Assembly: GCF_900111345.1 (NCBI RefSeq)
Contig: NZ_FOGY01000004.1
Coordinates: 124,001 to 188,000, forward strand
Reading direction: 5' to 3'
Length of the DNA stretch: 64,000 bases
Source: Psychrobacillus sp. OK032
Lineage (GTDB): Bacteria > Bacillota > Bacilli > Bacillales_A > Planococcaceae
Below the pieces are notes generated by a model. The model was given only the letters and a program-made list of their open reading frames with translations, had not been told where the DNA came from and did not search any database. How positions within the stretch are numbered: position 1 is the stretch's first letter; the number at the start of each line of letters is the position of its first letter. Below, piece after piece: positions 45,601 through 54,255 of this stretch. The position numbers and the translations under genes are program-made.

Positions 45601-46944
45601 ATGGGTGGAAAACGTCAAATTAAATTAGCAGCATATTTAATAGGAACTGGGATGCACGTCGCATCCTGGAAACATCCTCTTTCAAATCCTAATGCAAGCA
45701 TTGATATTAAACAGCTTCAAAATCTAGCAAAAAAGGCAGAATCCGGCAAGTTTGATATAGCATTTATAGCGGATAGTTTAGCTATTAATCATGAGTCGCA
45801 TCCGCAAATATTAAATCGTTTAGATCCAGTTATTCAAATTACGGCTCTTGCAGCAGCTACAGAAAAGATTGGTTTAGGTGCAACAGCGTCAACTACTTAC
45901 AGCGAACCGTATGTATTAGCCCGTCAAATTTCCTCCGTAGACCATATAAGTGGTGGTCGTGCAGCATGGAATCTTGTAACGACAGCGGATGCAACAGGAG
46001 AAACGGCACAAAATTTTAGCCGTGAGAAACATTGGGAACATAATCATCGCTATGAAAGAGCGGAAGAGTTTATTGATGTAGTAAAAGGCTTATGGGATTC
46101 TTGGGAAGATGATGCTTTTGTTTACAATAAAGAAACAGGCCAATTTTACGATCGTGAAAGGGTACATGAAATTAACTATAAAGGAAATTACTTCTCTGTA
46201 AAAGGTCCGTTGAACATTGCACGGTCCATTCAAGGTCAGCCTGTTGTCGTGCAAGCAGGTGCGTCGAAACCTGGTCAACGTCTAGCTGCTCGAACAGCTG
46301 AAGTAGTATTTGTTCATTGGGATAATTTGGACACAGGGAAAACACATTATAAAAGGTTGAAAGGACAGTTAGATGAGTTTAATCGTTCCGAGAATGACCT
46401 ACTTATACTGCAAGGTATTTCTCCCATTATTGGTACTACTGAAGAAGAAGCTATTGCCAAATATACAGAGCTTCAAAACTTAATAGATCCATTTGTAGGA
46501 TTAAAATTTGTTTCTGGTTATATGGGGAACGTAGATTTTTCAAAATACAGTTTGGATACTCCAGCTATAGAAGTGGAGTTTCCTAAATCAAACAGTATTC
46601 AAAGTCAGGTGAATGAGTTTATGAAAATTATTAAGGAAGAAAACTTAAAGGTTGGAGAATTGTATGGACGATTATTCGGTGCTGGAAAACGAGATGGCTT
46701 CGTAGGAACACCTGAACAAGTAGCAGATGAAATGGAGAAATGGTTTGTTGAAAAAGCTGCAGATGGTTTTATGATTCAATTTCCATTATTACCACGTGAT
46801 TTAGAAGACTTTGTTGAAAAAGTAGTGCCGATTTTACAGCAAAGAGGAATATATCGTGAGGATTATGAGGGGGATACATTAAGAGATCATTTGGGCTTAA
46901 GAAAACCGGTGAATCGCTTCGCGAGAGAAAAGGTGAAGAAATGA
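45601..46944 (+). CDS. LLM-class FMN-dependent monooxygenase (NtaA/SnaA/DszA family)
   Basis: This 447-residue flavin monooxygenase has the family's TIM-barrel segments WKHPLSNPNASID, FIADSLAINHES, AAATEKIGLGATASTTYSEP and HISGGRAAWNLVTTAD, and the later QPVVVQAGASKPGQRLAART. Members oxidise aminopolycarboxylates, sulfones or sulfur compounds with FMNH2 supplied by a separate reductase, none of which is visible here. It lies 21 bp after the broken metQ and overlaps the next gene by 4 bp, so a role in sulfur acquisition is likely but inferred. Confidence 0.9.
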   Translation: MGGKRQIKLAAYLIGTGMHVASWKHPLSNPNASIDIKQLQNLAKKAESGKFDIAFIADSLAINHESHPQILNRLDPVIQITALAAATEKIGLGATASTTYSEPYVLARQISSVDHISGGRAAWNLVTTADATGETAQNFSREKHWEHNHRYERAEEFIDVVKGLWDSWEDDAFVYNKETGQFYDRERVHEINYKGNYFSVKGPLNIARSIQGQPVVVQAGASKPGQRLAARTAEVVFVHWDNLDTGKTHYKRLKGQLDEFNRSENDLLILQGISPIIGTTEEEAIAKYTELQNLIDPFVGLKFVSGYMGNVDFSKYSLDTPAIEVEFPKSNSIQSQVNEFMKIIKEENLKVGELYGRLFGAGKRDGFVGTPEQVADEMEKWFVEKAADGFMIQFPLLPRDLEDFVEKVVPILQQRGIYREDYEGDTLRDHLGLRKPVNRFAREKVKK

Positions 46945-48140
46945 CAAGGTTTAGTAATGACTTGTTTGTTCGTAATAAACGAGAAGCGGATCTTGTTGAA
47001 TATGCCAAGCGTTTAGCGACAGAAATAGATAAAACTGCCGGAAAGTATGATGAGCTCGGGGAATTTCCTTTTGAGCATTTTGATTTACTTGAGAGAGAGG
47101 GGTTCTTTAAATTAACAATTCCCAAAAAGTATGGTGGGGATGAAATCTCGTTATATGAGATGTTATTAATACAAGAACAGCTTGGGAAGGCGGATGCATC
47201 TACTGCACTTTCGATAGGGTGGCACTTATTAACCTTTTTAAATGTCCGTGAAACATCTCCTTGGCCAGAAGAAGCATTTGAAAGAATTAGCCGTGCTGCT
47301 GTGGAAGACGGTTCGCTGATGAATATTATCAGCACGGAGCGAGGAAAAGGAAATATATCAAGAGGTGGAAAACCAGGTACAATTGCTCGCAAGACTGTTG
47401 GTGGTTATATTATTACGGGTGAAAAGGCATTTGCTTCTTTGGCTCCAATTTTAAACCATTTTTCAATTATTGCTTATATCGAAGAAGAGGATGTAACGGC
47501 AGAATTTTTAATTACTAAAAATGAGCAAGTAGAAGTGATTAATACATGGAATGCATTAGGCATGCGAGCGACAGGAAGTCATGACATTATTTTTCATGAT
47601 GTATTTGTTCCAGAGGCAGACTTATTGGCTAAACTTGATGCATCTAAACTTAATCGATTTCTAGCAGATGGACGTGTTTACTCATTAGAAATTCCAGCAG
47701 TGTATTTAGGTATTGCTGGAGCGGCAAGGGATTTTGCGGTAGATTTCGCAAAAAATACGTATTCACACAGTTTGGAAGATTATATTTCTAAAGCAGCACA
47801 TATCCGACAAAAGCTTGGAGAAATAGAGTTATTATATCAAACATCTCGTAATCTATTGTATTCCATTGCCAGTCGGTTTGAGCAAGACCCGTCATTAAAA
47901 AATGAGCTTACGATTGATGTGAATATTGCCAAACATGTAATTTGTAATCATGCAGTGGAAATCGTAGCAAAAGCTATGAGGATTGTAGGCGGGAGGAGTA
48001 TCGCGAAAGGAAACAAGTTAGAACGTCTATTTAGAGATGTGCAATGTGCAGCTTTTAATCCTCCGCAAGATGATTTGGTTATTGAGCAATTAGCAGCTTT
48101 TTTATTGTCAAATGGTGTCAAAGAAGAGATAAAAGTATAA
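46941..48140 (+). CDS. acyl-CoA dehydrogenase-like flavin monooxygenase (SfnB/DszC type)
   Basis: This 399-residue protein has the acyl-CoA dehydrogenase fold: an N-terminal helical domain (EHFDLLEREGFFKLTIPKKYGG), a middle beta domain (ITGEKAFASLAPILNHF, WNALGMRATGSHDIIFHDVF) and a C-terminal helical domain ending with AMRIVGGRSIAKGNKLERLFRD. The last part replaces the catalytic-Glu region of true dehydrogenases, as in DszC/SfnB-like monooxygenases that attack organosulfur compounds. It is translationally coupled to the LLM gene and points to a two-enzyme desulfurisation pathway next to Met transport. Confidence 0.85.
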   Translation: MTRFSNDLFVRNKREADLVEYAKRLATEIDKTAGKYDELGEFPFEHFDLLEREGFFKLTIPKKYGGDEISLYEMLLIQEQLGKADASTALSIGWHLLTFLNVRETSPWPEEAFERISRAAVEDGSLMNIISTERGKGNISRGGKPGTIARKTVGGYIITGEKAFASLAPILNHFSIIAYIEEEDVTAEFLITKNEQVEVINTWNALGMRATGSHDIIFHDVFVPEADLLAKLDASKLNRFLADGRVYSLEIPAVYLGIAGAARDFAVDFAKNTYSHSLEDYISKAAHIRQKLGEIELLYQTSRNLLYSIASRFEQDPSLKNELTIDVNIAKHVICNHAVEIVAKAMRIVGGRSIAKGNKLERLFRDVQCAAFNPPQDDLVIEQLAAFLLSNGVKEEIKV

Positions 48141-48227
48141 ATTCAATCACAAAACACGAGCAGATTCTTCATTTGGAGGAGCTGTTCTATTTCTTTTTTT
48201 GAAAAGCAATAAAACAACGCTAACAGA

Positions 48228-48256
48228 TTGAATTATAAAGTATACTTTCGTATACT
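48228..48256 (+). promoter_or_regulatory. promoter of the DUF6501 gene with overlapping inverted repeat
   Basis: -35 TTGAAT and -10 TATACT are separated by 17 bp. The -10 is the right arm of a perfect inverted repeat AGTATAC-TTTC-GTATACT (48239-48256), a possible operator. Confidence 0.6.
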
Positions 48257-48277
48257 ATAATAAAAGGAAGTGGAAAC

Positions 48278-48475
48278 ATGATACATACAAATTGGGCTAC
48301 AAAGCCTACACTTAAAACAGTTACTTGCGTACAAACTGATGCAAAAAAATTCTTAGTAAGCAATGTACTTACAGTTGGAAAAACATATGAAGTGAAGAAT
48401 GAAACAGAAGAGTTTCTATTCGTTGTTGACAATTCTGGAAAAGTTGGCGGCTTCTACAAAGAATATTTTCAATAA
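48278..48475 (+). CDS. DUF6501 family protein
   Basis: This 65-residue protein reads as one small beta-rich domain (TDAKKFLVSNVLTVGKTYEV, FLFVVDNSGKVGGFYKEYF). It matches, from memory, a conserved small family of Bacillales of unknown function. The start is ATG 48278 with AAAGGAAG upstream. It has its own promoter and a terminator. Confidence 0.8.
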   Translation: MIHTNWATKPTLKTVTCVQTDAKKFLVSNVLTVGKTYEVKNETEEFLFVVDNSGKVGGFYKEYFQ

Positions 48476-48505
48476 AAATCCGATGAACATTCATCGGATT
48501 TTTTT
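48474..48505 (+). terminator. terminator after the DUF6501 gene
   Basis: The 13-bp stem AAAAATCCGATGA / TCATCGGATTTTT has a 4-nt loop and a T-run. Confidence 0.9.
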
Positions 48506-48522
48506 CATAAGGAGATCATAAT

Positions 48523-49386
48523 ATGACAGATTTAATAAATACCCAACAACAAATTCGTTTAAATAGAATTCATAATGAAGAAGATAGCCAACTTATAGGG
48601 GCAGGAGGATATTTATCGCCGAATAATGATTTATTTAATGATGTACTCATTGCCATTTCATTGAAAAAGCCTGTCTTACTAAAAGGACCTACGGGGGCAG
48701 GGAAAACGAAACTTGCAGAAACAGTATCTCACTATTTTAATCAACCAGTCCAAAGCATTAACTGCTCGGTAGATTTAGATGCAGAGGCACTACTCGGCTT
48801 CAAGACAATTGTATTAAAAGATGGCACGAACGTTATTGAATTTGTGGAAGGCCCCGTCATTGAAGCGATGAAAAAAGGACATATTTTATATATCGATGAG
48901 ATTAATATGGCGAAGGCAGAGACATTACCAATCTTACATAGCGTTCTGGATTATAGAAGAATGCTGACAAATCCTTTCACCGGGGAAGTGATTCAAGCAC
49001 ATCCGGACTTTTCTGTCATTGCCGCGATTAATGAAGGGTATATAGGGACGACCCCGATGAATGAAGCATTAAAAAATCGTTTTGTATCTTTTTCTATTCC
49101 ATATATTTCGGGAGAATTGCTTGCGAATCTTTGGAACGAAATGTTTCCAACAGCTCCTAAGCAGTTAATAACTGTTATGTTGAACTTAGCAGAGGATTTA
49201 ATGGAGCAAGTAAAACAAGGGATACTTTCAGAAGAAGCAGCTTCCATTCGTAGCCTACTTGATGCGACGGAACTAGCACAATATATGGAACCGATGAGGG
49301 CAATTACATACGCGATTGCCGAAAAATTAGAGGATGAGCAAGAGAAGGATCTTGTATTGGAATTAGCTTCTTCTTGGATAAAGTGA
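48523..49386 (+). CDS. yojN: MoxR-type AAA+ ATPase (YojN)
   Basis: This 287-residue AAA+ protein has Walker A GPTGAGKTKLAE, Walker B ILYIDEINMAKAE, sensor-1 FSVIAAINEGYIG and the arginine-finger region ALKNRFVSFSIPY. It resembles MoxR/GvpN ATPases that remodel a partner with a VWA protein. The VWA gene begins 10 bp downstream. B. subtilis has the same pair as yojN-yojO next to odhAB. The target is unknown; metal-cofactor insertion or complex assembly is a family-based guess. Confidence 0.9.
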   Translation: MTDLINTQQQIRLNRIHNEEDSQLIGAGGYLSPNNDLFNDVLIAISLKKPVLLKGPTGAGKTKLAETVSHYFNQPVQSINCSVDLDAEALLGFKTIVLKDGTNVIEFVEGPVIEAMKKGHILYIDEINMAKAETLPILHSVLDYRRMLTNPFTGEVIQAHPDFSVIAAINEGYIGTTPMNEALKNRFVSFSIPYISGELLANLWNEMFPTAPKQLITVMLNLAEDLMEQVKQGILSEEAASIRSLLDATELAQYMEPMRAITYAIAEKLEDEQEKDLVLELASSWIK

Positions 49387-49395
49387 GGGATATAA

Positions 49396-51279
49396 ATGGC
49401 TTCTGTAAATCGTTTTATCCAATTCAATAATGAAACAATCGACACGCGCAAATTAATGCATTATGAAAATATGGCTAAAGCATTAACAAAAAATACAAAA
49501 ATCCTCGTCAATGAGCGTAAGCTAATCGAATTTCAACCAGAAGACCAAACCGTTTCGCTTAGTGTATTTTGGAGACACCGAGAAGATGGAATTATGCATG
49601 TAGGTAGATTATCTGATATATACTTGTTAACAGAAGGATTTTGGAAATATTTCAGTGTACAAGCGTGGAGAGAATTTTTGAAAGAAAAGCCAAATAATCT
49701 ATCTAAACTCCTGGATCAGCTCCTATTTTGTTTAGAAGAGTTTCGTTTAGTGGAAAAGATTCAGAAAAAAAGAGTAGGAACAGCTAACATATTTCGATCG
49801 AGAGTACAGACTTATCTAGCTTTTCATAAACAACAACTCCTCGTAAATAGTCAAAAAGGATTTTTGGCAGATGCATTTATCAGCTATGTATATATTGGTT
49901 TGCATGAAGGTACTATGCATGTGAATGGACCAGAGTTCTTTTCGTTAGCAAATGGGATTATTGAAAAAGTCTATGAAAGCAAGGATACACAAGGATCAAT
50001 CGATATCGTCTATCAACTCTATTATTTACTGCAAGCACATATGAAAGATGATGCCTTACATCAATATTATGCGATTCTTTCTGCTTCCAACCTACCTAGC
50101 GTAGACTTTCATTATCATCAAGGTATGAAAGACTCTCTCGTTGGGGAAGAGGGGAAGAAAGAAACTATTGAAGAAATTTTCCGTTCTTGGCATCGCGAAA
50201 ATGAACAAGAAGATGGTGTTCATTTGCAATTTGAACTCGAACATGGAAGAGATGGGGAAGCCGACCAAAATATCGCCTCACAAGAAGGACGAGAGGGACA
50301 CGACATCACCCAAATTGGTCAAGGCAGGTCATCCGGCGACACCAGAGAGAATTTGATCACGGAATATAAAGAGGAAAAATCAAATGACAAGAAAAAAGCT
50401 GGTAAAGCGTTTGGAAAAGAACATCTACATGTTGAATATGAGGAAACACGTATAGAAAGGGCTACTGCGGGCGAAAACAAACTGTTGCTTCAAGCATATC
50501 GACAAGAGCAAGCCCCGTTCGTCAGAGCTTTCGTACAAGAAATGAAAAAACGAATGGAACAAAAAAAGGTAGACAAACGGTTGAATCTGTCGAAAGGAAG
50601 ACTTTCTTCCAACCTAACGACACTTTGGACAGAGGAACGACCAAAACCCTTTTATAAAAAGAATGCGCCAAGTACGCATTTAAATGCAGTTTTTGGCCTG
50701 TTAGTTGACGGATCCGCATCGATGCAAGACAAACTGGATGAAACAAAAAAAGCAGTTCTATTATTTCATGATGTGCTTAGACAGCTAAAGATTTCGCATG
50801 AGATTGTATTACATTACGAGGATGCATTTGAAGCTTCAGACACAAAGCAGCCAAATACATTCGAATGGATTCATAAGCTCGAAGATGGTGGGAAAGATAG
50901 CGGTTTGAACATACTGTCTATAGAAGCACATGAGGATAACCGGGATGGGTTTGCAGTCAGATGGATGGGGAAAAGATTGGAGAGCCGGCCAGAAGCGCAT
51001 AAATTTTTGCTCGTCTTTTCGGACGGAGAACCTTCTGCATTTGGATATGCGCAAAATGGCATTATGGATACTGCAGAAGCTGTAGTCGAGCTCGAGCGCA
51101 AGCATATATCCGTGTTACATTTATTTTTGAATGATACAGAGGCAACGGAAGAACAATTGAATTTGTTCCGCTTAATATTTGGGAAAAAGACTGCTGCTGC
51201 CGCATCACTCGAAAAGTTTTCAGAAGAAACATTACGTCTACTTCGGAAGATGCTTCATCATGTTGTAAAAAGTACTTAA
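49396..51279 (+). CDS. yojO: VWA-domain protein (YojO, CobT-like)
   Basis: This 627-residue cytosolic protein has a helical N-terminal part, a low-complexity acidic middle (about 250-350, rich in Glu, Gly, Asp and His) and a C-terminal VWA domain (about 430-627). An intact MIDAS motif is in FGLLVDGSASMQDKLDE, and the later metal residues are in LVFSDGEPSAFGY. The arrangement recalls CobT of cobaltochelatase. It pairs with the MoxR ATPase 10 bp upstream, the usual ATPase-VWA module. The client is unknown. Confidence 0.9.
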   Translation: MASVNRFIQFNNETIDTRKLMHYENMAKALTKNTKILVNERKLIEFQPEDQTVSLSVFWRHREDGIMHVGRLSDIYLLTEGFWKYFSVQAWREFLKEKPNNLSKLLDQLLFCLEEFRLVEKIQKKRVGTANIFRSRVQTYLAFHKQQLLVNSQKGFLADAFISYVYIGLHEGTMHVNGPEFFSLANGIIEKVYESKDTQGSIDIVYQLYYLLQAHMKDDALHQYYAILSASNLPSVDFHYHQGMKDSLVGEEGKKETIEEIFRSWHRENEQEDGVHLQFELEHGRDGEADQNIASQEGREGHDITQIGQGRSSGDTRENLITEYKEEKSNDKKKAGKAFGKEHLHVEYEETRIERATAGENKLLLQAYRQEQAPFVRAFVQEMKKRMEQKKVDKRLNLSKGRLSSNLTTLWTEERPKPFYKKNAPSTHLNAVFGLLVDGSASMQDKLDETKKAVLLFHDVLRQLKISHEIVLHYEDAFEASDTKQPNTFEWIHKLEDGGKDSGLNILSIEAHEDNRDGFAVRWMGKRLESRPEAHKFLLVFSDGEPSAFGYAQNGIMDTAEAVVELERKHISVLHLFLNDTEATEEQLNLFRLIFGKKTAAAASLEKFSEETLRLLRKMLHHVVKST

Positions 51280-51283
51280 GAAA

Positions 51284-51381
51284 AGAGCAAGCGCCTATGT
51301 TAGAGGAATACAGTCTAAGTTCGCGACATCGTGGTGCTTCTGCGAAGAGTTTTGCGCAGGGGCAAGGCGCTGGAGCTGGAT
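51284..51381 (+). repeat. dispersed mosaic repeat family B, copy 6 (short form)
   Basis: It begins AAGAGCAAGCGCCTATGTTAG, continues with TACAGTCTAAGTTCGCGAC, TTCTGCGAAGAGTTTTGCGC, and ends AAGGCGCTGGAGCTGGATTG. It is about 98 bp long and has both ends, so it may be the minimal unit. Confidence 0.75.
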
Positions 51382-51420
51382 TGACAATGAGTAGAAAAGC
51401 ATAACTCTCTTTTCTTTTTA

Positions 51421-51455
51421 AAAAACCGTCCTTCGTTAAGAAGGACGGTTTTTCG
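51421..51455. terminator. bidirectional terminator between yojO and telA
   Basis: The 13-bp stem AAAAACCGTCCTT / AAGGACGGTTTTT overlaps the last codons of telA. T-runs lie on both strands. Confidence 0.9.
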
Positions 51456-52623
51456 ATTGGTCGGCTATTAGTAGGAGACGTTGTTTTAACTCTTCTTCCA
51501 TGCGCCCAATTTCAATTTCGGCTGCTTTTCGTTTTACTCGGCCATCTGCTTGAATGCGCATCGTTTCTTCTATTGTTTGAAGTAGGTTTTCTTGCGTTTT
51601 CTTTAGTGTTTCAATTTCAACGATACCACGTTCATTTTCTTTCGCAGTTTCTATGCTATTCACTTTGAGCATTTCCGAATTTTTCAGTAGTAAATCATTT
51701 GTTGTTTTCGTTACTTGTTTTTGTGCTTCCACTGCTTTTTGTTGACGATTTAAAGTTAGTGCAATTGCAATTTGGTTTTTCCAAAGTGGGATAGACGTCA
51801 TAATGGAAGATTGTATTTTTTCTGCTAGCGTTTGGTTCGTTTGTTGAATCATACGGATTTGCGGTGCACTTTGAATCGTTATTTGGCGAGACAATTGTAA
51901 ATCGTACATTCGTTTTTCTAAACGGTCTACGAATTGTGCCATATCATTGACTTCCTGATATGCCATTTGATCATTCGATTCTTCTGCTTTTCGTCGCATC
52001 TCAGGGATTGTAACATTCATAATTTCTTCTTTTTTTACTTCCGCAGCAGCAATATAAACATTTAGCGCTTGAAAATACGTTTTATTCTGTTCATATAATT
52101 TATCGAGCATATGCACATCTTCCACTAGACCACGTTTGGAATGTTCCAGTTGAATGCCAATACGATCAATTTGTGTGCTTAACTTTTGGTATTTTGTCAT
52201 CATTTCTTGAACAGAACGGTTTACTCGATTAAACAATCGTTTGATACCTGATTTTTTTTGCGTAGTCAGTTCTTCCGGATTAATATCTGAAAGCTTGTTC
52301 ATTAAATCACCTAAAATATCGCCAACAGGACCTATGTCTTTTTTCTGTACATGATCTAACATCTGATGAGAGAATCGAGAAAGTTCGGTTTGTGCGTTTG
52401 CTCCATACGTCAAAATTGCTTCGTAATTACCGGCGGGGATTTGGTTTGCCAGTTGTCTAGCTTTTTGTTGCTCCGCTTCAGACAGCCGGTCAATTAGTTT
52501 TGTAGGAGCAGAGTTCTCCGCTGTAGTTACAGCTTGGGGTTTTGCTGTATTTAGTTCAAATGGACTTGCTAATAATTCATCCATTAATAAATCATCACTA
52601 GTATTGACTGTTTTGTCGCTCAT
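51436..52623 (-). CDS. TelA / YceH-YaaN family toxic-anion resistance protein
   Basis: This 395-residue cytosolic, almost entirely helical protein has the TelA family core (LTTQKKSGIKRLFNRVNRSV, QIDRIGIQLEHSKRGLVEDV, LYEQNKTYFQALNVYIAA, and near the end ALTLNRQQKAVEAQKQVT). Members are linked to tellurite or nisin resistance, though the mechanism is unclear. The start codon lies inside the end of xpaC (26-bp overlap), the same pairing as xpaC-yaaN in B. subtilis. Confidence 0.9.
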   Translation of the reverse strand: MSDKTVNTSDDLLMDELLASPFELNTAKPQAVTTAENSAPTKLIDRLSEAEQQKARQLANQIPAGNYEAILTYGANAQTELSRFSHQMLDHVQKKDIGPVGDILGDLMNKLSDINPEELTTQKKSGIKRLFNRVNRSVQEMMTKYQKLSTQIDRIGIQLEHSKRGLVEDVHMLDKLYEQNKTYFQALNVYIAAAEVKKEEIMNVTIPEMRRKAEESNDQMAYQEVNDMAQFVDRLEKRMYDLQLSRQITIQSAPQIRMIQQTNQTLAEKIQSSIMTSIPLWKNQIAIALTLNRQQKAVEAQKQVTKTTNDLLLKNSEMLKVNSIETAKENERGIVEIETLKKTQENLLQTIEETMRIQADGRVKRKAAEIEIGRMEEELKQRLLLIADQSKNRPS

Positions 52624-53272
52624 TTTCTGATTCTCCTTCTAAATATAGAGGTTTCTCTCTTTTGTTTACTGATAATTTAGCGAAATCTAGCTCCATTTTG
52701 AGGTGTTCAATATCAGAAGCTAGTACATCTTTTAGATCGTCCTCCATAATGGAATTCATCGATTCTAAAGTCTCGCGAGTATCTGCTAAAGCAATTTTAA
52801 AGTCATGATTTTTCATCGGTTGAGACACTAGAAGCGTATATTTGGATGTCAGCTCTACAGCAGAATCTAGATGTGCATAGAAAAAATTTTCTACTTGGTA
52901 AAACTTACGTGGATTCTCTTTTACTAAAGAAATAATCCGTTTTGCTAATCTATTCATTTCAAATAATTGTTTAAATGAACTAAATGATCGTACTTTCAAA
53001 TAGTGGCTATTTAGCGTACGAATTTTTGCATTCGCTTCTTTTAGTTGTTTTTGTATATGGAAATACTCAGAGTGAGTAAGCTGGTGTTTCTTCATAATTC
53101 TTCGATGCTGCAACTTTTTTATACTAAAATTCGACACGAAGTATATACCAATTGCAAGTGCGGAACTGACGAAGTATCCGATGTCGAATGGGAAAAAGAA
53201 AACGAACCAGGATAGGAACATAATGGGTATATTGATCAAATGACGAATAATTGTATTCATTACTTCAGTCAT
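52598..53272 (-). CDS. xpaC: XpaC family membrane protein
   Basis: This 224-residue protein has two N-terminal membrane helices (about 10-28 and 29-48, IPIMFLSWFVFFFPFDIG and YFVSSALAIGIYFVSNF) and a helical cytosolic part (about 55-224). It matches XpaC in layout and in lying upstream of a telA/yaaN gene in one operon. The old name refers to hydrolysis of 5-bromo-4-chloroindolyl phosphate, and the true role is unknown. The SD is AGGAGGTAAC, which gives a good start at 53272. Confidence 0.85.
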   Translation of the reverse strand: MTEVMNTIIRHLINIPIMFLSWFVFFFPFDIGYFVSSALAIGIYFVSNFSIKKLQHRRIMKKHQLTHSEYFHIQKQLKEANAKIRTLNSHYLKVRSFSSFKQLFEMNRLAKRIISLVKENPRKFYQVENFFYAHLDSAVELTSKYTLLVSQPMKNHDFKIALADTRETLESMNSIMEDDLKDVLASDIEHLKMELDFAKLSVNKREKPLYLEGESENERQNSQY

Positions 53273-53344
53273 AACAGGTTACCTCCTTTTATCTACAGTA
53301 TTAAATACGAATGGGAGGGAAGAAGGTTTCATTTTCCTATAGAT

Positions 53345-53626
53345 TTAGACGATATCTGTTTCCATTTTTGTATATTCCTTTAGCATATCGAATATTTCGA
53401 TTTCAAATGCATTATTTTTTGATAAAGGGAATACACTTTTTTGAATAAATTCGATAAATTCATTTAAGCGACCTACATCGCCTTCTATATCTATTATAAT
53501 TTCCTGGTACTCATTTTGCATACAATAACCTTTTAAACTAAGTGATTGTGCTTTTTGTTTTACTAGAAATCGAAAGCCAACTCCATCTACATCTCCGTGC
53601 ATATGAATATGTGCCCGCTTTTTCAA
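53345..53626 (-). CDS. acyP: acylphosphatase
   Basis: This 93-residue ferredoxin-like fold enzyme hydrolyses carboxyl-phosphate bonds. The phosphate loop is HGDVDGVGFRF with the catalytic Arg of the GVGFR motif, and the catalytic Asn is in LKGYCMQNEYQE. GDVDGVGFR replaces the usual GRVQGVGFR, a modest divergence. It is monocistronic, with SD AAGGAGAAGATG. Confidence 0.88.
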   Translation of the reverse strand: MKKRAHIHMHGDVDGVGFRFLVKQKAQSLSLKGYCMQNEYQEIIIDIEGDVGRLNEFIEFIQKSVFPLSKNNAFEIEIFDMLKEYTKMETDIV

Positions 53627-53785
53627 CTCATCTTCTCCTTTATCGTTACATAAATAGTATTAACTATAACTTAACTGATATTATGCATATTTTCAAATCT
53701 TTCACCATGTAAAAGTCATTTGAGTAGACATTTTTCGTCGAAGCAGTACAATATGTGTTAACAATAAATGTTAGAGGCGATGAAA

Positions 53786-54064
53786 ATGTATGAAGTTATT
53801 TATATGAAAGCAGATTACGAACCTTGGTGGGCTTTCGAAGGATGGGAGCAACATATCGTAACAAAAGTCACCTTCGAGCAAGAGGAGGAGGCATTGCATT
53901 ATTTAAATAAGACATTAAATGAATTTCGTGAAAAGTTCCCTAAAGAGCAAGTAAAAGGGGATAAATATTGGGCTTTTTGGTCGATGAAAGAGCAATGTTA
54001 TTGTGAATCATGTGAGGATGATTTACAAATATATCATGGGGTAATTTGGAATACTCAGCAGTAA
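53786..54064 (+). CDS. DUF1033 family protein
   Basis: This 92-residue acidic protein reads MYEVIYMKADYEPWWAFEGW at the N-terminus, the signature of DUF1033, and has CYCESCEDDLQIYHG near the end with three close cysteines. Of three in-frame ATGs (53768, 53780, 53786) the last is chosen because GAGG is 8 bases upstream and it matches the family start. The function is unknown. Confidence 0.85.
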   Translation: MYEVIYMKADYEPWWAFEGWEQHIVTKVTFEQEEEALHYLNKTLNEFREKFPKEQVKGDKYWAFWSMKEQCYCESCEDDLQIYHGVIWNTQQ

Positions 54065-54153
54065 ACGATTTAGAATTATAAAAAAACTTGTTGACTATAT
54101 TTATCCAACTGGTATACTTTAATTAACAATTTAAAGTGAGAAACAGTATTTGT

Positions 54154-54216
54154 AATTCACATATCCTATGTAGTGATCGATGTGATGTCGGTACTTCATG
54201 GAATATGTGAATTTTT
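54154..54216 (+). promoter_or_regulatory. terminator-like hairpin in the cold-shock gene leader
   Basis: AATTCACATATCC pairs with GGAATATGTGAATT (one bulged A), and TTTTTGTTTTT follows, 40 bases before the SD of the csp gene. It looks like an attenuator or a temperature-responsive leader element. Confidence 0.55.
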
Positions 54217-54255
54217 GTTTTTCGCATATTGATTAATATTTTTGGAGGTAATAAC

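Noticed and set aside
51436-53272. TelA-XpaC as part of a Ter-type phage or stress defence island
   Set aside because: No terC/terD-like, helicase or nuclease genes are adjacent. The xpaC-telA pair is ordinary in Bacilli.
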